A stretch of DNA of 64,000 nucleotides, from assembly GCA_030998225.1 (NCBI GenBank), contig JAPYXD010000704.1:8804001-8868000 (forward strand), given 5' to 3'. Below, in pieces: positions 1-10,920 of this stretch; the stretch's first letter is position 1; each line of letters opens with the position of its first letter. The notes beneath the pieces are model-generated. The model was not told the DNA's origin, did no database searches, and was given only the letters and a program-made list of their open reading frames with translations. Origin of the DNA: Diplolepis rosae (lineage: Eukaryota > Arthropoda > Insecta > Hymenoptera > Diplolepididae). A program made the translations under genes and the position numbers.

Positions 1-1254
1 ATTGGGGCAAATTTTTACCATCTATGATGGGTACGTTCCACTTTCGAGAATTCTCATATTTCGACTACAGTAGGGATTAGAAAGTCAAAGCAATAAAAGT
101 GAATTTTACCATTTCCGATGGTAATAATCCCAAATTGAAGAAAAATTTTTTTTTCATTACATCATTTCGTAATGCCACTGTTGATCTTCATTTCTCCTTG
201 ACGATTCCATTCATTTATTTGTCAAGTGGCAAACATTTTAAGGGAATAAAATTTTCCTAAATAGTTCCGACCGAGGGGGAATTGAACCTACGACCTACGG
301 CTTTTAAGGGGGGAAATATAAATAGAGGCGTGTATTTTGCTCGATTTTCATGGATTTTCTTTATAAATGAATGATTCATTCTATATTTTTTTAAATTGGC
401 ATATGTTTTATTCATATTTTAAAATAACACAATTTTTTATATTAATTATTCACAATGACCGACATACACTACATTCTTCTGGGAAGGTCGCAGCGAGACT
501 TCTCGGTCGTCGGACACTGTAGCCTTGAATCAATTGTTCTGAAAATAAAAAAACATTATGTATGATTATTAATGTCATATTTTGTAGATAAACCTGAAAA
601 AAATGAAAAAAAAATTCGCAGAATGAAACAGTTTATAAAACTATAAATCTGACAGCGCTCGAACGCAAAGAATAGGAATCATGTTTATACGCCATAGCAT
701 GAGAAATACTTGAAATTATTATTATTTATTTTGCCTCATTCATGAGTTATTACGCTACTGTACGATAGCTTTACAATAGCTTTACGCTACAGCGTAAAGC
801 TAGCGTTCAGCCAGTTCGAGGGAATCGAAGAAGGCTTTGAAGGCAATTTCGGAAATCGAATTTAACAAGTGTTTCGACGGTTGAAAAAAACGTTGGCATA
901 AGTGCATTATATCGGGAGGGGTGACATTAAAGGGGATGAAATTGATTTGGATAAATAAATAAAGATTTTTCATTTTATAACAAAATTCACCTTAGTTTTT
1001 TCCCACAGTAGTACATACACATCTTTAAAGGTGTATTTTGTCCAAAAGAGTTGGCATATGAATTTTCAATTTTTATCATTATTGTGAGTGATATTTCTCG
1101 AAACGTGTTATATTAAGTAGCATATTTTTGGAATTAACTGACAGAAATTCCTAATGGTTCTGGTTTACCGTCAAAAATGGTACTTTCAACCATCAAATTT
1201 CTATCCGTGTATAAGAAATTGGGGCTTGTATTCATATCATCTACATTAATTTGT
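1..1254. other. AT-rich non-coding DNA, nothing recognised
   Basis: No open frame of useful length, RNA gene or element boundary is visible. The stretch is AT-rich with a few homopolymer runs. Confidence 0.5.
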
Positions 1255-1258
1255 TTAA

Positions 1259-1543
1259 GATGGACAAATCGGACCACGTGACTAAATTATACATTTATTC
1301 GTTCATGTAAGATAACTTTTTAAATTTACGAAGTATCTTTCTGTAAATTTAGAAAACGTAACAAGAGACAATAAAGCATGTCTGTTAATTTCTTTTTAAT
1401 AAGAATTTGGAAAAAAATTCGAGAACTCATCGACAATTACAGTTAACTGTAAAACTTTAGGAAAGTTTTTTTTTAAATAAAAAAGTTATCTTACACTAAC
1501 TTTTACTGGAATTCGATCATGTGATCTAGATTGATCCATGACC
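1259..1543. mobile_element. 285-bp miniature element flanked by TTAA
   Basis: The ends are imperfect inverted repeats: the left end after TTAA (1255-1258) contains CACGTGACTAA, and the reverse complement of the right end has a matching run around CACATGAT. The right flank is TTAA (1544-1547). It is non-coding. Related sequence occurs at 6124-6386, around 17690, and inverted at 50700-50860. A TTAA duplication is typical of piggyBac and Kolobok elements; which of the two is not decided here. Confidence 0.6.
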
Positions 1544-1998
1544 TTAAATAGTAAGAGTTTTCATATATAGCTATGCAGATGAAGTTATAAAGGCTGTGCG
1601 GTTTCTTGTCGTCACTACATTGTCAACTGCAACAAGTGCCCTGATATTTTGTGGTGTACATCTCTTCATTGTACGTGAATTTTCAAATATTTATATTAAG
1701 ACCATTTCTTACCTATAGGTTCCTAAGCGACCTGAATTATTTTGTGCGCAAGCTCACGTCCATATGAAATGAGACATCGAGTTCATAATTTTGTGCTGTA
1801 ATTATAAACATTGGTTGATAGACAGGCCTTGATGAGTGCCTTCTATATTCAATTTTACACAAATTTTAAATCGACATCTTATTTTGCAGGAAAATTATTT
1901 TACATAAAACATAATGCTGTATAACTAGGTAGCTATCCAGAGGGGGGAATGTGAGGAAAGGATGCCGAGAAATAGGGTAGAATCAGTTGGCACCGGCA

Positions 1999-2572
1999 CT
2001 TAATAGTATATTATATGTGCCTAAGCGCATAATGAGGTTTATTACGCGACGAGCGACAATGCTCGCAGGAGATCGAAGCCGAGCCGCGATCAGTCCTGCG
2101 AGCATTTTAAGCGAGTCTCGTAATTACCCGAATTGTGTGCATTGGCGCATAATCTATTTTATGTGACTTCGGCGTATTCACGAGTTTTTATGCTACAGCT
2201 GAGAGTAGCATCTCACTCAACGCTACTACTAACTACTACACAAGATCGAGAAAATCAAAATGTCTGGAAGTAGTCGCGAAATGTCTTGACTTGTCAAGAC
2301 TTGTCATCTGACTTGTCAGATGGGCGATAATCACGGCAATTTCGACCTTTTCAGATTGGATTCGAGTGTACGCATAAAAACTCGTAAATGCGCCGAAGTC
2401 ACATAAAATAGTACATGCGCCAATGTACACAATTCGGGTAATTACGAGACTCACTTAAAATGCTCGCAGGACTAATCTCGCCTCGGCTTCGTCTCTGCTA
2501 TACCTCAGCTACTACTCGACTACGCCTTGGCTTCGATCTCCTGCGAGTATTGCCGTTCGTCACGTAATAAGT
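1999..2572. repeat. Inverted repeat, GC-richer, dispersed family
   Basis: The left arm (about 2005-2197) and right arm (about 2362-2571) are reverse complements that share the words GCTCGCAGGA, TATTTTATGTGACTTCGG and ACTCGT. The same sequence recurs at 7081-7316 (same orientation as the right arm) and 29745-30097 (opposite). It behaves as a non-autonomous dispersed element. Open frames that cross it are produced by the repeat and are not genes. Confidence 0.6.
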
Positions 2573-2663
2573 CAGGAGAGTCAGAAGAAACTAAGAAACG
2601 GACAAGCTGCGCGGTAGACAATCTAATATGCTTTTTGGACGACCAAATTTCCTTCTACTACGA

Positions 2664-2948
2664 AGTGAGGTCTATAACCATATGTGCGCGCCAGCCAGCT
2701 CGGCATGCTTCTGAGTATATGCAACCTACGCTTGACGTGATTTGATGCCAATCGACGTTACAATTTATATATTTCTTAAAAAAACATTAGAGAAAAATTC
2801 TCCGTTCACAAATTTTGCGTGAGCGTAATTTTTCATAATAATTTTTCCCATCAAAATTGTTTTTTTTAGCAATGGGCGTCAATCGTAGGTTGCATACTAT
2901 CATGGGCGCACCGAGCCGGCTCGCGCGCACATCTGGTTATAGAATCCG
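2664..2948. repeat. Inverted repeat able to form a hairpin
   Basis: About 70 bp at 2668-2743 is the reverse complement of 2875-2946 (shared words ATGTGCGCGC, GCTCGG, TATGCAACCTACG), with about 130 bp of AT-rich spacer. It is probably a miniature fold-back element. No target duplication was identified. Confidence 0.5.
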
Positions 2949-3197
2949 GCCCTTCAATTAGGCAACTCTTCCGGCCGACCAAAGGGTAATCCCGACTTTG
3001 CTCGGGTCCATGATGGCTCTTTTCTATATCTTGCCCCATGTCCTCGCTTAATGGTAACATCTATGTTACAACCGGTAACGTAGGAACCTAAAGATGAGAA
3101 ATGGTTCTAAATAAGTAGCTAATAATTGAATAAAAGGACATACAGTTTAAAACTGTTTAATGAAATAATAATGATTATGTAAAAAGTGCATACATAA

Positions 3198-3566
3198 ATA
3201 TTGTTTCATCAAAATCCGGAGTCATTATTATTAGTAAAGGTACAAGCAATAATTATTGTTTCTGCTGGATGTGGACTATTATTCGTGAGTGCCTGGCCCG
3301 CTGAAGTTTTAATTCAAACGGTAAATTTCACCATATATAACAATAATAAGCTGTTAATTTCCGTTAATTTTACTTCTGTAAAGAAATATTAAATAATTAC
3401 TTTACAGGCAGAAAAATTGGCACTGGAAATTTATAACGCTCAATGGATTGGAAAATCGTCAAAAACTCTAAAGATATTAATTTTTGCTACTTAACGAACA
3501 CAGAAGCCAGTTATTATAAAGATTAGTGGTATTTTTCCAAAGTTGTGCCTTTCTTATTATTCTGAG
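3198..3566 (+). pseudogene. Odorant-receptor (7tm_6) C-terminal fragment, broken
   Basis: Two exons are visible. Exon 1 (about 3198-3320) encodes a hydrophobic stretch ending in SAWPAEVLIQT, which resembles the WP motif before the last membrane helices of insect odorant receptors. A GTAAAT donor at 3321 and a TTTACAG acceptor ending at 3407 give an 87-nt intron in phase 0. Exon 2 (3408-3566) continues AEKLALEIYNAQW, the typical receptor signature, then TQKPVIIKISG, and ends at a GTAATT donor (3567). A TAA at 3492-3494 lies in frame inside exon 2 and the 5' exons are absent, so this is a pseudogene or detached fragment. Family assignment comes from motif memory. These receptors are membrane proteins of olfactory neurons. 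Confidence 0.6.
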
Positions 3567-4062
3567 GTAATTTATCATAGACATGATGATTTATTAATTT
3601 AGATTTACATATTAATGACTTATCAAAATCGCTGTAAGAGTGTAAATATATAAAATTAAAGAAGGCTTTGATGCCAATTTATTTAATTATGAATTTAATT
3701 TAAAGATAACAGATAATTAAGTTTTAATGGTGTATGTTAGTGTGTATCTAGATTTATAACTTTTTTTCAGTATCTTTCTCGTGCATGCACTTATTTATTA
3801 GCTATCAGAGTTATTGTGAATAAAGGATTATAAAAGACTTCACTGCAACCACAAGTCCTTCTATGTCGGGCAATCCAATTCTTATTCTACAATTGAAATC
3901 AGAAATTTTTACAATATTCATTCTATAGGGTAGATCGGCTTTCTATCCGACATCTATATGCCACTTTTTGAGCAATTGAAAGAGAGGTGAGCTTGGCAAT
4001 TTTACTCTATGAATGCGTTTATTTTATTTTTATTTGACAATCAAAACAGGGATTTATTTAAA
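3567..4062. other. AT-rich, no gene seen
   Basis: This should contain the receptor's last small exon if that survives, but I could not identify a convincing one. Confidence 0.4.
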
Positions 4063-4064
4063 TA

Positions 4065-5209
4065 TTGGGTTGTCCCAGAAGTAATTGCCGATTTCACATA
4101 TAGATGTCTTTGACCATCTTTTTGAATGGCTTCTTTCAATATCATGATTTTTTCCTTCTGGCATTTGTTAGCTGTCACGCTTAGCTTGCTTTATAAATAG
4201 ATTGCGCGTGATTTCGTTTACAGTTGTTAGTTTGGCATTAACTTTAAGACGGAGTGTAAAAACGAGCATTTTCGTCATATTTTGCTTTTTTGTTTCCGTA
4301 AAGGAAAGAACGCAGCACAGGCTGCTAAAAAGTTGCGTGATGTGTATGGGGAGGAAGCCTTAAATGACAGACAGTGTCAAAGTTGGTTTGACAAATTCCT
4401 TTCTGGGGATTTTTCACTCAAAGATGTGCAATTTTCAGGTCGGCTAAATGAAGTTGATGATGACCAAATCAAAGCCATAAACGAATCGAATCGTCATGTA
4501 ACTGTGCGAAAGATTGAAGAGATGTTACAAATACCAAAATCAACAATCGACCGTCATATACAACGTCTTGGACTCGTTAAAAAACTTGATATTTGGATTC
4601 CACACGAATTAAAAGAAATTCATTTAACAAAACGCATCAACGCTTGTGATTTGCATCTTAAACGCCATGAATTCGATCCCTTTTTGAAAAGAATCATCAA
4701 TGGTGATGAGAAATGGATTGTTTACCAACCAAACGATTAATTCGGATGTCTACTGTCGTCAGCTGAACAAATTTAACGCAGAGGTCAAAGAAAAACGGCC
4801 AGAATTGGTCAATTGTAAAGGTGTAATTTTTCACCATGACAATGCTACACCACACACATCTTTAGCCACTCGCCAACAATTATTAAGGCTTGGTTGGGAT
4901 GTGATGTTACATCCACCATATAGCCCTCACCTTGCACCATCAGATTACTATTTATTTCGATCTTTGCAGACCTCCTTGAATGGTAAAACTTTCAATGATG
5001 ATGAAGCTGTAAAATCACACTTGGTTCAGTTTTCTGCCGATGAAGACCAGAAGTTCTATGAGCATGAAATCTAGAAGTTACCAGAAAGATGACAAAAGGT
5101 TATTGAACGAAATGGAAAATATATCATTGATTAAAGTTCATTTCTTGTATTTAAAAAAATGTGTTTTAATTTGTATGAAAAATCGGCAATTACTTCTGGG
5201 ACAACCCAT
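4065..5209 (+). mobile_element. mariner transposon with internal deletion
   Basis: Terminal inverted repeats of about 29 bp begin TGGGTTGTCCCAGAAG at both ends, and TA dinucleotides flank the element (4063-4064, 5210-5211). The length of 1145 bp is shorter than the roughly 1.3 kb usual for mariner, in agreement with a deletion inside the transposase. It is a cut-and-paste DNA transposon of the Tc1/mariner superfamily, not autonomous in this copy. Confidence 0.9.
4282..5134 (+). pseudogene. mariner transposase, deleted and frameshifted
   Basis: The frame opens near 4282. The N-terminal helix-turn-helix part and the mariner WIPHEL motif are readable (4282-4740), followed by the first catalytic Asp in GDEKW. 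Directly after it about 55 codons usually found in the family are missing: the first-Asp block runs straight into the NQTINSDVYC block, and the frame changes near 4715. The second Asp (HDNATPH) and third Asp (APSDYY) lie 34 residues apart, the DD34D signature of mariner. Two further stops interrupt the tail (TAG 5072-5074, then a TGA) before TAA at 5132-5134. The enzyme would cut and rejoin the element ends; this copy cannot be functional. The original ATG is not evident. Confidence 0.9.
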
Positions 5210-5308
5210 TACATATATATTTTTATCATATTGAAAAAGTGCTTTTTATCTCGAACTATCCGGTACCTATCTGATACTTAAATATTATTGTATGCGCCAC
5301 AAAGTTTA

Positions 5309-5317
5309 TAGATAATA

Positions 5318-5348
<31 letters not shown>
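5309..5348. repeat. (TA)n microsatellite
   Basis: A run of alternating T and A of about 36 bp lies directly downstream of the mariner. Confidence 0.9.
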
Positions 5349-5349
5349 C

Positions 5350-6119
5350 TAATTAGGAGACACGGCAACTACAGAAATTATGGTTATATTGATTTCAGAT
5401 AAATGTTAGATAAAAGACTGTAAATCAGAAGGGAAGAAAATTTATATTATAAGACTATGTTCGATAAATTTGTAATTAGTTCGAATTCGTTCACTTCCCA
5501 ATTAGTGAAAAATTCTATTGATTTCAATTGACTTCATTCCGGAATCTGTTTCTGGACCAAGCATTTTTATTTCGATTTAATTTGATATAAATTTTGGATT
5601 CATTCCGAATCAGAAGAATTTGAACGTGGGTTCGGATTTATTTGGATTGGGACAACGGATTGAAAAGAATTGAAGGCGTCTTCGAATTCATTCAGATTTC
5701 GGCACGCATTGAGAAGAATTGGCAGATAAACTTTGGATTAATTTGGATTGAAACTGAGGTTGACGCATGGATTGAAAAAGATTAAAACAAAAAACAGATA
5801 GCGAAATAATTAGAAAAACTTCGTATTCATTCCTAATGAATATTATTCTGGGGATTTCGTCAGGGCCGAGAGATGAATTCCGGAAACGATCGGAAAAATA
5901 TAATTTAGAATTTAATTTAGAGTTAAAATATAGGCTTGGATGAGAGCCCAATTTTGTCTGAATCTTAACCGGAACTCTTAGCAGGATAGGAATGTCTCAT
6001 ATACACAGTACATTTAAATAAACATAGTTGTTATAAATAATGAAGTACTGTTCAGTTAAATGTTTGGAAAAAGTTATTTTTTAGTTATAAAACTTGCATT
6101 ATTTGCAATATACCATTCT
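5350..6119. other. Non-coding; weak degenerate repeats
   Basis: Between about 5480 and 5960 the words GGATTGA, GAATTCATTC and AAGAATT recur irregularly, suggesting an old decayed tandem repeat. No gene is supported. Confidence 0.4.
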
Positions 6120-6123
6120 TTAA

Positions 6124-6386
6124 GGCCATAGACCAACCGTATCACGTGACTAGATTCCTACCTTACCAGCTTTTTTAATTTGTGTAGCCCTATTTCTGTA
6201 AAAAATGAGATAACAAGTCGAAAATGTATTATAAACATTTCTGACGAGATAGGCCTATATTAATGGAATTTACTTATTTCCACAACTTCTCAGCAACCTA
6301 TCTTATTTTTTATAGAAATGGAGTTACACAAACTGAAATGCCGGTAAAGCGGGAATCTAGTCATGTGACCAGTTTGGCCCATGGTC
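6124..6386. mobile_element. 263-bp miniature element flanked by TTAA
   Basis: Inverted terminal repeats of about 75 bp (left GGCCATAGACCAAC..., right complement GACCATGGGCCAAAC...) both contain a CACGTGAC-like word. TTAA flanks are at 6120-6123 and 6387-6390. It belongs to the same family as 1259-1543 and has no coding capacity. Confidence 0.7.
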
Positions 6387-6755
6387 TTAAAAATAAAAAT
6401 AAATTTTCGAGGAGAATATGTTTTATGATTAAGTTTCAGAGAATTTATATACTATTGTAACGTCTTAGGAACAGCACGTGAATTTAATTTAATTTCAAAT
6501 TTTAAAGCCTGAGCTTCCACTCAATAACTTGGAACCTTTCAGGAAAGATCCTCAATTTAGGGGAAATGAATTGTGATTTGAAAGGATAGGTTTTCCTACT
6601 ACTCCAACCAAGCTTATGTTTGAAGAAAAAACTAGGAAGGTTTATGAATTTAAAGAAGGAGCAAAATCTGGTCCTCGTACAGGATCATGGACTCTCCCAG
6701 GAGGAAAAATAACTATCGGTCGATTAAGAAAAAAATACAGATAAGAAATATTGTT

Positions 6756-6954
6756 TATACAACACAAACATGTTTTTCTCGCTTTAAGACGCGTGTTTTG
6801 CGGGCATAAAGTTTGTCATTTAAGCCCTAAGGCGTAAATAGGGATGCAGTGCTTAAAAGTAATCATTTAAGCACCGCCCACCCCCTATTCACGCCCGCAG
6901 GGCTTAAATGACAAACTTTACAAAAAGCGAAAAAAAACATGCTTTTGTTGTATA
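6756..6954. repeat. Near-perfect 200-bp inverted repeat
   Basis: The left arm 6756-6859 and right arm 6866-6954 are reverse complements (shared: TATACAACA, AAAGTTTGTCATTTAAGCCC, GTGCTTAAA) with an 8-nt loop. The transcript would form a long hairpin. It is probably a fold-back miniature element; no flanking duplication was established. Confidence 0.6.
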
Positions 6955-7080
6955 AAGTACCATGTATAACAAGGGGGTAAAGTTGATCATTTAAGGCGAG
7001 TGCGATGTTTACATTTCGAGGCGAAGGTGAGCGCTCATGAGGCGAAGCCGAGTGCACAGTGCGAGCCGAAGCCGAGACAT

Positions 7081-7316
7081 ATCAAGTGTAATAAATAGCG
7101 CCGCAAACAACTACAATACTAGATTAGATTCGAGTGTACGCATAAAAACTCGTATACGCACTGAAGTCACATAAAATAGAATACGTGCCAATGCACACAA
7201 CTCACTCACGCCTTGACTACGCCTTGGCTTCGATCTCCTGCGAGCATTGTCGCTCGTCACGCAATAACCGTCATTGTGCGCCTAGGCACGTAATATACTA
7301 TTGTATAATAAGAGAG
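7081..7316. repeat. Copy of the GCTCGCAGGA-type dispersed repeat
   Basis: This is the reverse complement of most of 29745-30097 and similar to 2362-2571. It contains TGCGAGCATTGTCGCTCGTC and the conserved TAATATACTATT end. It is preceded (7000-7080) by a GC-richer GAGGCGAAGCCGAG stretch of the same style. Confidence 0.6.
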
Positions 7317-7319
7317 GAA

Positions 7320-8212
7320 AATATAGAGGCAGCAACAACAAAACTAGTACTTATACTTTCTATATTTAAGGATTATAATTTCGTTGGTAAGTCTCAGGAG
7401 CCTCAATTGAAGATGGGACGAAGAGGCCTGTCACCTCGATATACGGAACTGGCCGAACCTGAAATTAATTTATGAATAATGCGAAATAATAACGGAACTG
7501 CGAAAAAGCGATTGAAAGAAACTGAGAATTTTTAATTATGATTAAACAAACGAACTAAAACAATTTAGAAATAGAGAATGATTGCTTTTGATTTATTTTA
7601 GAAAAGTCTGGCTGATTAAAAGTCAGCAAGTTACAGGTCGATTTTTAGCAAAGACTAGCTAATTGAAAGACAGCGAGTGACTAACGAACTGAGGGATTAC
7701 TTGGTCCTCTTGAAAAACTAATCCACACCCTAATCTCTTCTCCTCCTGCAATTTCAATTGTTTTATTTTTCTTCAATAAGAGATTTATTTATAGTTTATG
7801 ACATGACAAGAATAAATCAATTTAATAACATTTTTGAAAATTTTGATTGCAATTTTGTATAAATTTTCATGCATTTGAAGTTCTTGTCGGCCCAAAGTAC
7901 TGCCAGCGCCGCCCTCGGCGAAGGTCGACTCTCATGTTGCTTTCTTTCTTTCGGCTAAGACTAAGTAAATTATCTAGAGTAAATTGCGTCCCCACCTCTA
8001 GTATAGTTCTTAAATTCTCGAGAATTTAAGTTCAAGTAATATAACCAAGAATATTACAGATTTCAAAGAATATAATGGAAATTTAAAGAATTTATGGTTT
8101 AAATAATTATTTATCAATATTTATAGTACTTTTATAGTTAAATAAAAGACGTTCACCTATATAAATATATTTATAAATAAAGAAGAACCTAAGAATAGTA
8201 TTACTGGTTATA
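7320..8212. other. No gene recognised
   Basis: AT-rich sequence without convincing exons or element ends. Short open frames here have no recognisable content. Confidence 0.4.
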
Positions 8213-8214
8213 TA

Positions 8215-8272
8215 TTGGATCTATAACTTAATTCGTGCGGTTTGCTAAGAGATGGCGTAACTTGATTATTAT
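8215..8272 (+). mobile_element. Left end of a mariner split by a Gypsy element
   Basis: A TA (8213-8214) is followed by TTGGATCTATAACTTAAT, the exact terminal repeat also found (inverted) at the mariner end at 16719. After 58 bp the mariner stops at the start of the Gypsy LTR. The rest of this mariner continues at 15816. About 250 bp of mariner 5' sequence, including the N-terminus, appears to be missing between the two parts. Confidence 0.75.
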
Positions 8273-8837
8273 TATAGGGAACGATAATTCGTTATTTTGA
8301 CTTCCGACTTCGCCATCTTAAACTGTCTTCATAGTCTATGCCCCAACAGCGGCCATGCTTTGGCGTCAATTCGCAGCGGGTCCAGCATGGAGACTAGATA
8401 TAAGGAGACCAATCTCCATATATCTATTCCCGAAATGAAGTTCTGCCAAGTACATAGTTACAAAACTTCCCGATGAGGGCATGTGTGTTCCCTGGGTGCA
8501 AAATGGCGACGCCCAATACACGATGCTTATAAACCGTGGATGCCGCCATTTTGCACCCAGGGAACACACGTGCCCTCATCGGGAAGTTTCCTAACTCAAT
8601 ACTTGTCAGAACTTCATTTCGTGTTTTGTGAAGTACGGCCATAAGAGATCGGTCTCCTTATATATAGTCTCCATTAGGTGATGCGGGTCGTTCCCATGAC
8701 GTGACGCAATGTCTAGTCTGTCATAGACTTAATTGTTATTGAATAAAAGTATATTTTAAATGTTTAAACAGTGACTAGTTATTTCTGGCTGACTTGGGAA
8801 AGTAAGTTGCCTCAATTATATACACAAATACCTACAC
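8273..8837 (+). repeat. 5' LTR of Gypsy-type element, interrupted
   Basis: It matches the LTR at 15110-15367 along its length once the 300-bp insertion at 8383-8682 is removed, leaving about 258 bp. It starts TATAGGGAACGAT, carries AATAAA near 8742, and ends CCTACAC immediately before a primer-binding site. As a Gypsy LTR it would supply promoter and polyadenylation signals. Confidence 0.85.
8383..8682. mobile_element. 300-bp fold-back element inside the LTR
   Basis: Comparison with the second LTR shows a clean insertion duplicating GCGGGTC (8376-8382 and 8683-8689). The insert is almost entirely one inverted repeat: both arms carry ATGGAGACTA, TAAGGAGACC, AAATGAAGTTCTG and CTTCCCGATGAGGGCA, around a loop of about 45 nt. 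A 7-8 bp, GC-rich duplication would suit P- or hAT-like transposases, but the family is not identified. Confidence 0.75.
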
Positions 8838-8855
8838 TGGTGACCCCAACGTGAT
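8838..8855 (+). other. Primer-binding site, tRNA-Trp type
   Basis: TGGTGACCCCAACGTGAT begins exactly at the LTR end. It is complementary, with one difference, to the 3' end of animal tRNA-Trp as I remember it. It would prime minus-strand DNA synthesis. Confidence 0.7.
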
Positions 8856-10482
8856 GAAATTATCACTGGAAAAGGAAAACGACGCTACATCAATATAATG
8901 GCGTTTTTAGTCAGTCGTCAACGACTGGTCTTCAATATTATGGGACGACCCGCCAATTACTCACAACAATTATTTATTGCAGCCAACGACGTATTTTTGG
9001 ACTGACCCGAAATTTTCTAAAACTGACACTGCTGGAAGAGTTCTTTCAATTTTGAAGTTCAACACATCAAAAATGGCATTTTATTGAATTTCAACAACGT
9101 CTACAATTTTAAAGAAAACTTTTCAGCACAACTTGGTCTGAAGCTGGTTTCTTCGATTGCTTCAAGTTAAGTTAATCTTCTTTTAAACTGCATCTAATAA
9201 TTATTTTACTGATGCTTTTATTGTATGAGGCTTTATACAATTTCAAATTTAACGAAATTTTTAAAGTACAATCAAAGGTCGAAAATGTTTTCATCTCTGA
9301 AGCTTGTCAATCAACTTGTATGTCAACTCACCTTCAAACAATTTTAAACATTCAATCATAAATATTGTATTAATTTATTTACAAAATTTTATTTCGATTT
9401 CTCTTCGACATTCAAATTTTATATTTAATTCTCAAGTTAAATCAACTATGATTTGTGATATATATCTTCTTTATCATTAGACTATCAGTATTGAATACGA
9501 TATGGAAATATACAATATTCTTAGAAATTGATATAATTCAATATCTTTAAACGATTTAGTTGTAACTATTATGATAGCTGCCACTATTAGTTTTATACAT
9601 TTGAAACTTCTTTTCAACCAAGCTTCGTAAATTTAATGTCTCCTCGCGCGTCAAACCAAACGTTTACACTTTGTCTTGTCACCTTTGTGATATATTGAAC
9701 TTTGTCTATCATTATATTATTTTAATGTGAAATCAATTTTATATTTGATTTTCGCGAAATTTATTCGCATTTAATCAATAACACTGTTTTGTATTTATTC
9801 CAAATTCAATTTTTATACGCTTAAATCTGCTTACGTCGGTCTTTTTATAATGATGGTTATTTAACGTTTGGAATTGTTATTATTGCGATTGACATTTATT
9901 ATCGACTGAAAAATCATAATTATAAATTTATCTTTGTCTATCACCCCCCAGAGTGCTTAGAATTTACACATACTATTTATGTTTTTATCATTTCAATACG
10001 ATTCATCATAATTGCGTTTTGACACCTATTTGTTGTGGTCCACATGACAGCCTTTGTATTTCGCTTTTTCGTACGGGAGGCTGGAATCTGGACTTCCGCA
10101 TTTTCGTGTTAAATAATCTATTTTATTTAGCATGATTATAATATAACCGTATTATTCTGTTGCGAAAAACATTTATTGTCTTTTAACTATTTTCGCAGCT
10201 AACTCTGGATGTATGATGTCGTTGCAGTTTAACAACTGACGTTTTAAATTGAATATAATAATTCACAACAAGGAATTCAGAGTTCATTCTGGCGTGACAC
10301 TTAATACTACTCTAGTGAATCTATTATTACGCATTCTTTCAAATTTGTTTCTTTTTTATAAAAACGATTGATTTTGTTATTCAAAAATCAGAATTTTAAT
10401 ATTTTATTACGCTTTAACGTTTGTATTTCTGTCGACTTGCATATTTCTCTGGCATTTCTCATTTATCAATAGCTATACTAAA
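8856..10482 (+). other. Long untranslated leader of the Gypsy element
   Basis: Non-coding, AT-rich. The first 430 bp (8856-9285) is duplicated at 15386-15815 behind the second LTR. Nothing else is recognisable before the gag start. Confidence 0.6.
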
Positions 10483-10920
10483 ATGGCTGACGGCGGGCAG
10501 TCCTCGGAGGGGGCCAATCTCTCCAGAATCACCCAAAAATATAGAACTCCGAAAATTCCAAAATTTTTTCGGGAAGACCCGGTATCATTTTTTGTAATTG
10601 TCGAAGCTTCTTTTAGACAAGCTCAAATAAATCTCGAGTCAACTAAAGCTGACTACCTGGTCGCCAACCTCGATCATGACTTGATCCCGCACATCAAGCA
10701 TATTCTCGAGTTGGAGCCAAAACCTCGCGACATTTATACCCAAATTAAAACGCATCTCATCGCTAGTTTCTCGATCTCGGCGGAGACTCGCCTTCGTCGG
10801 CTTTTGCGAGGCGAAGTCATTTCCGAGGGTAAACCTTCTTTGCTTCTGACCAGACTCAGAGCTTCAAATGACGGCAGTTGTACTGATACGATAATCAAGA
10901 TGGTATTCCGGTATTCTAGC
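10483..10920 (+). pseudogene. Gypsy gag, N-terminal fragment
   Basis: An ATG-initiated frame (MADGGQSSEG...) contains the Gypsy Gag pattern KIPKFFREDP, ADYLVANLDHD, LLRGEVISEGKPS and ends near DTIIKMVF. At about 10920 the gag frame is joined directly to the RT reading frame, which lies in another phase. The C-terminal half of Gag, the zinc knuckle, the protease and the RT N-terminus are therefore deleted (probably more than 1 kb). Gag would form the virus-like particle; this piece cannot. Confidence 0.85.
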
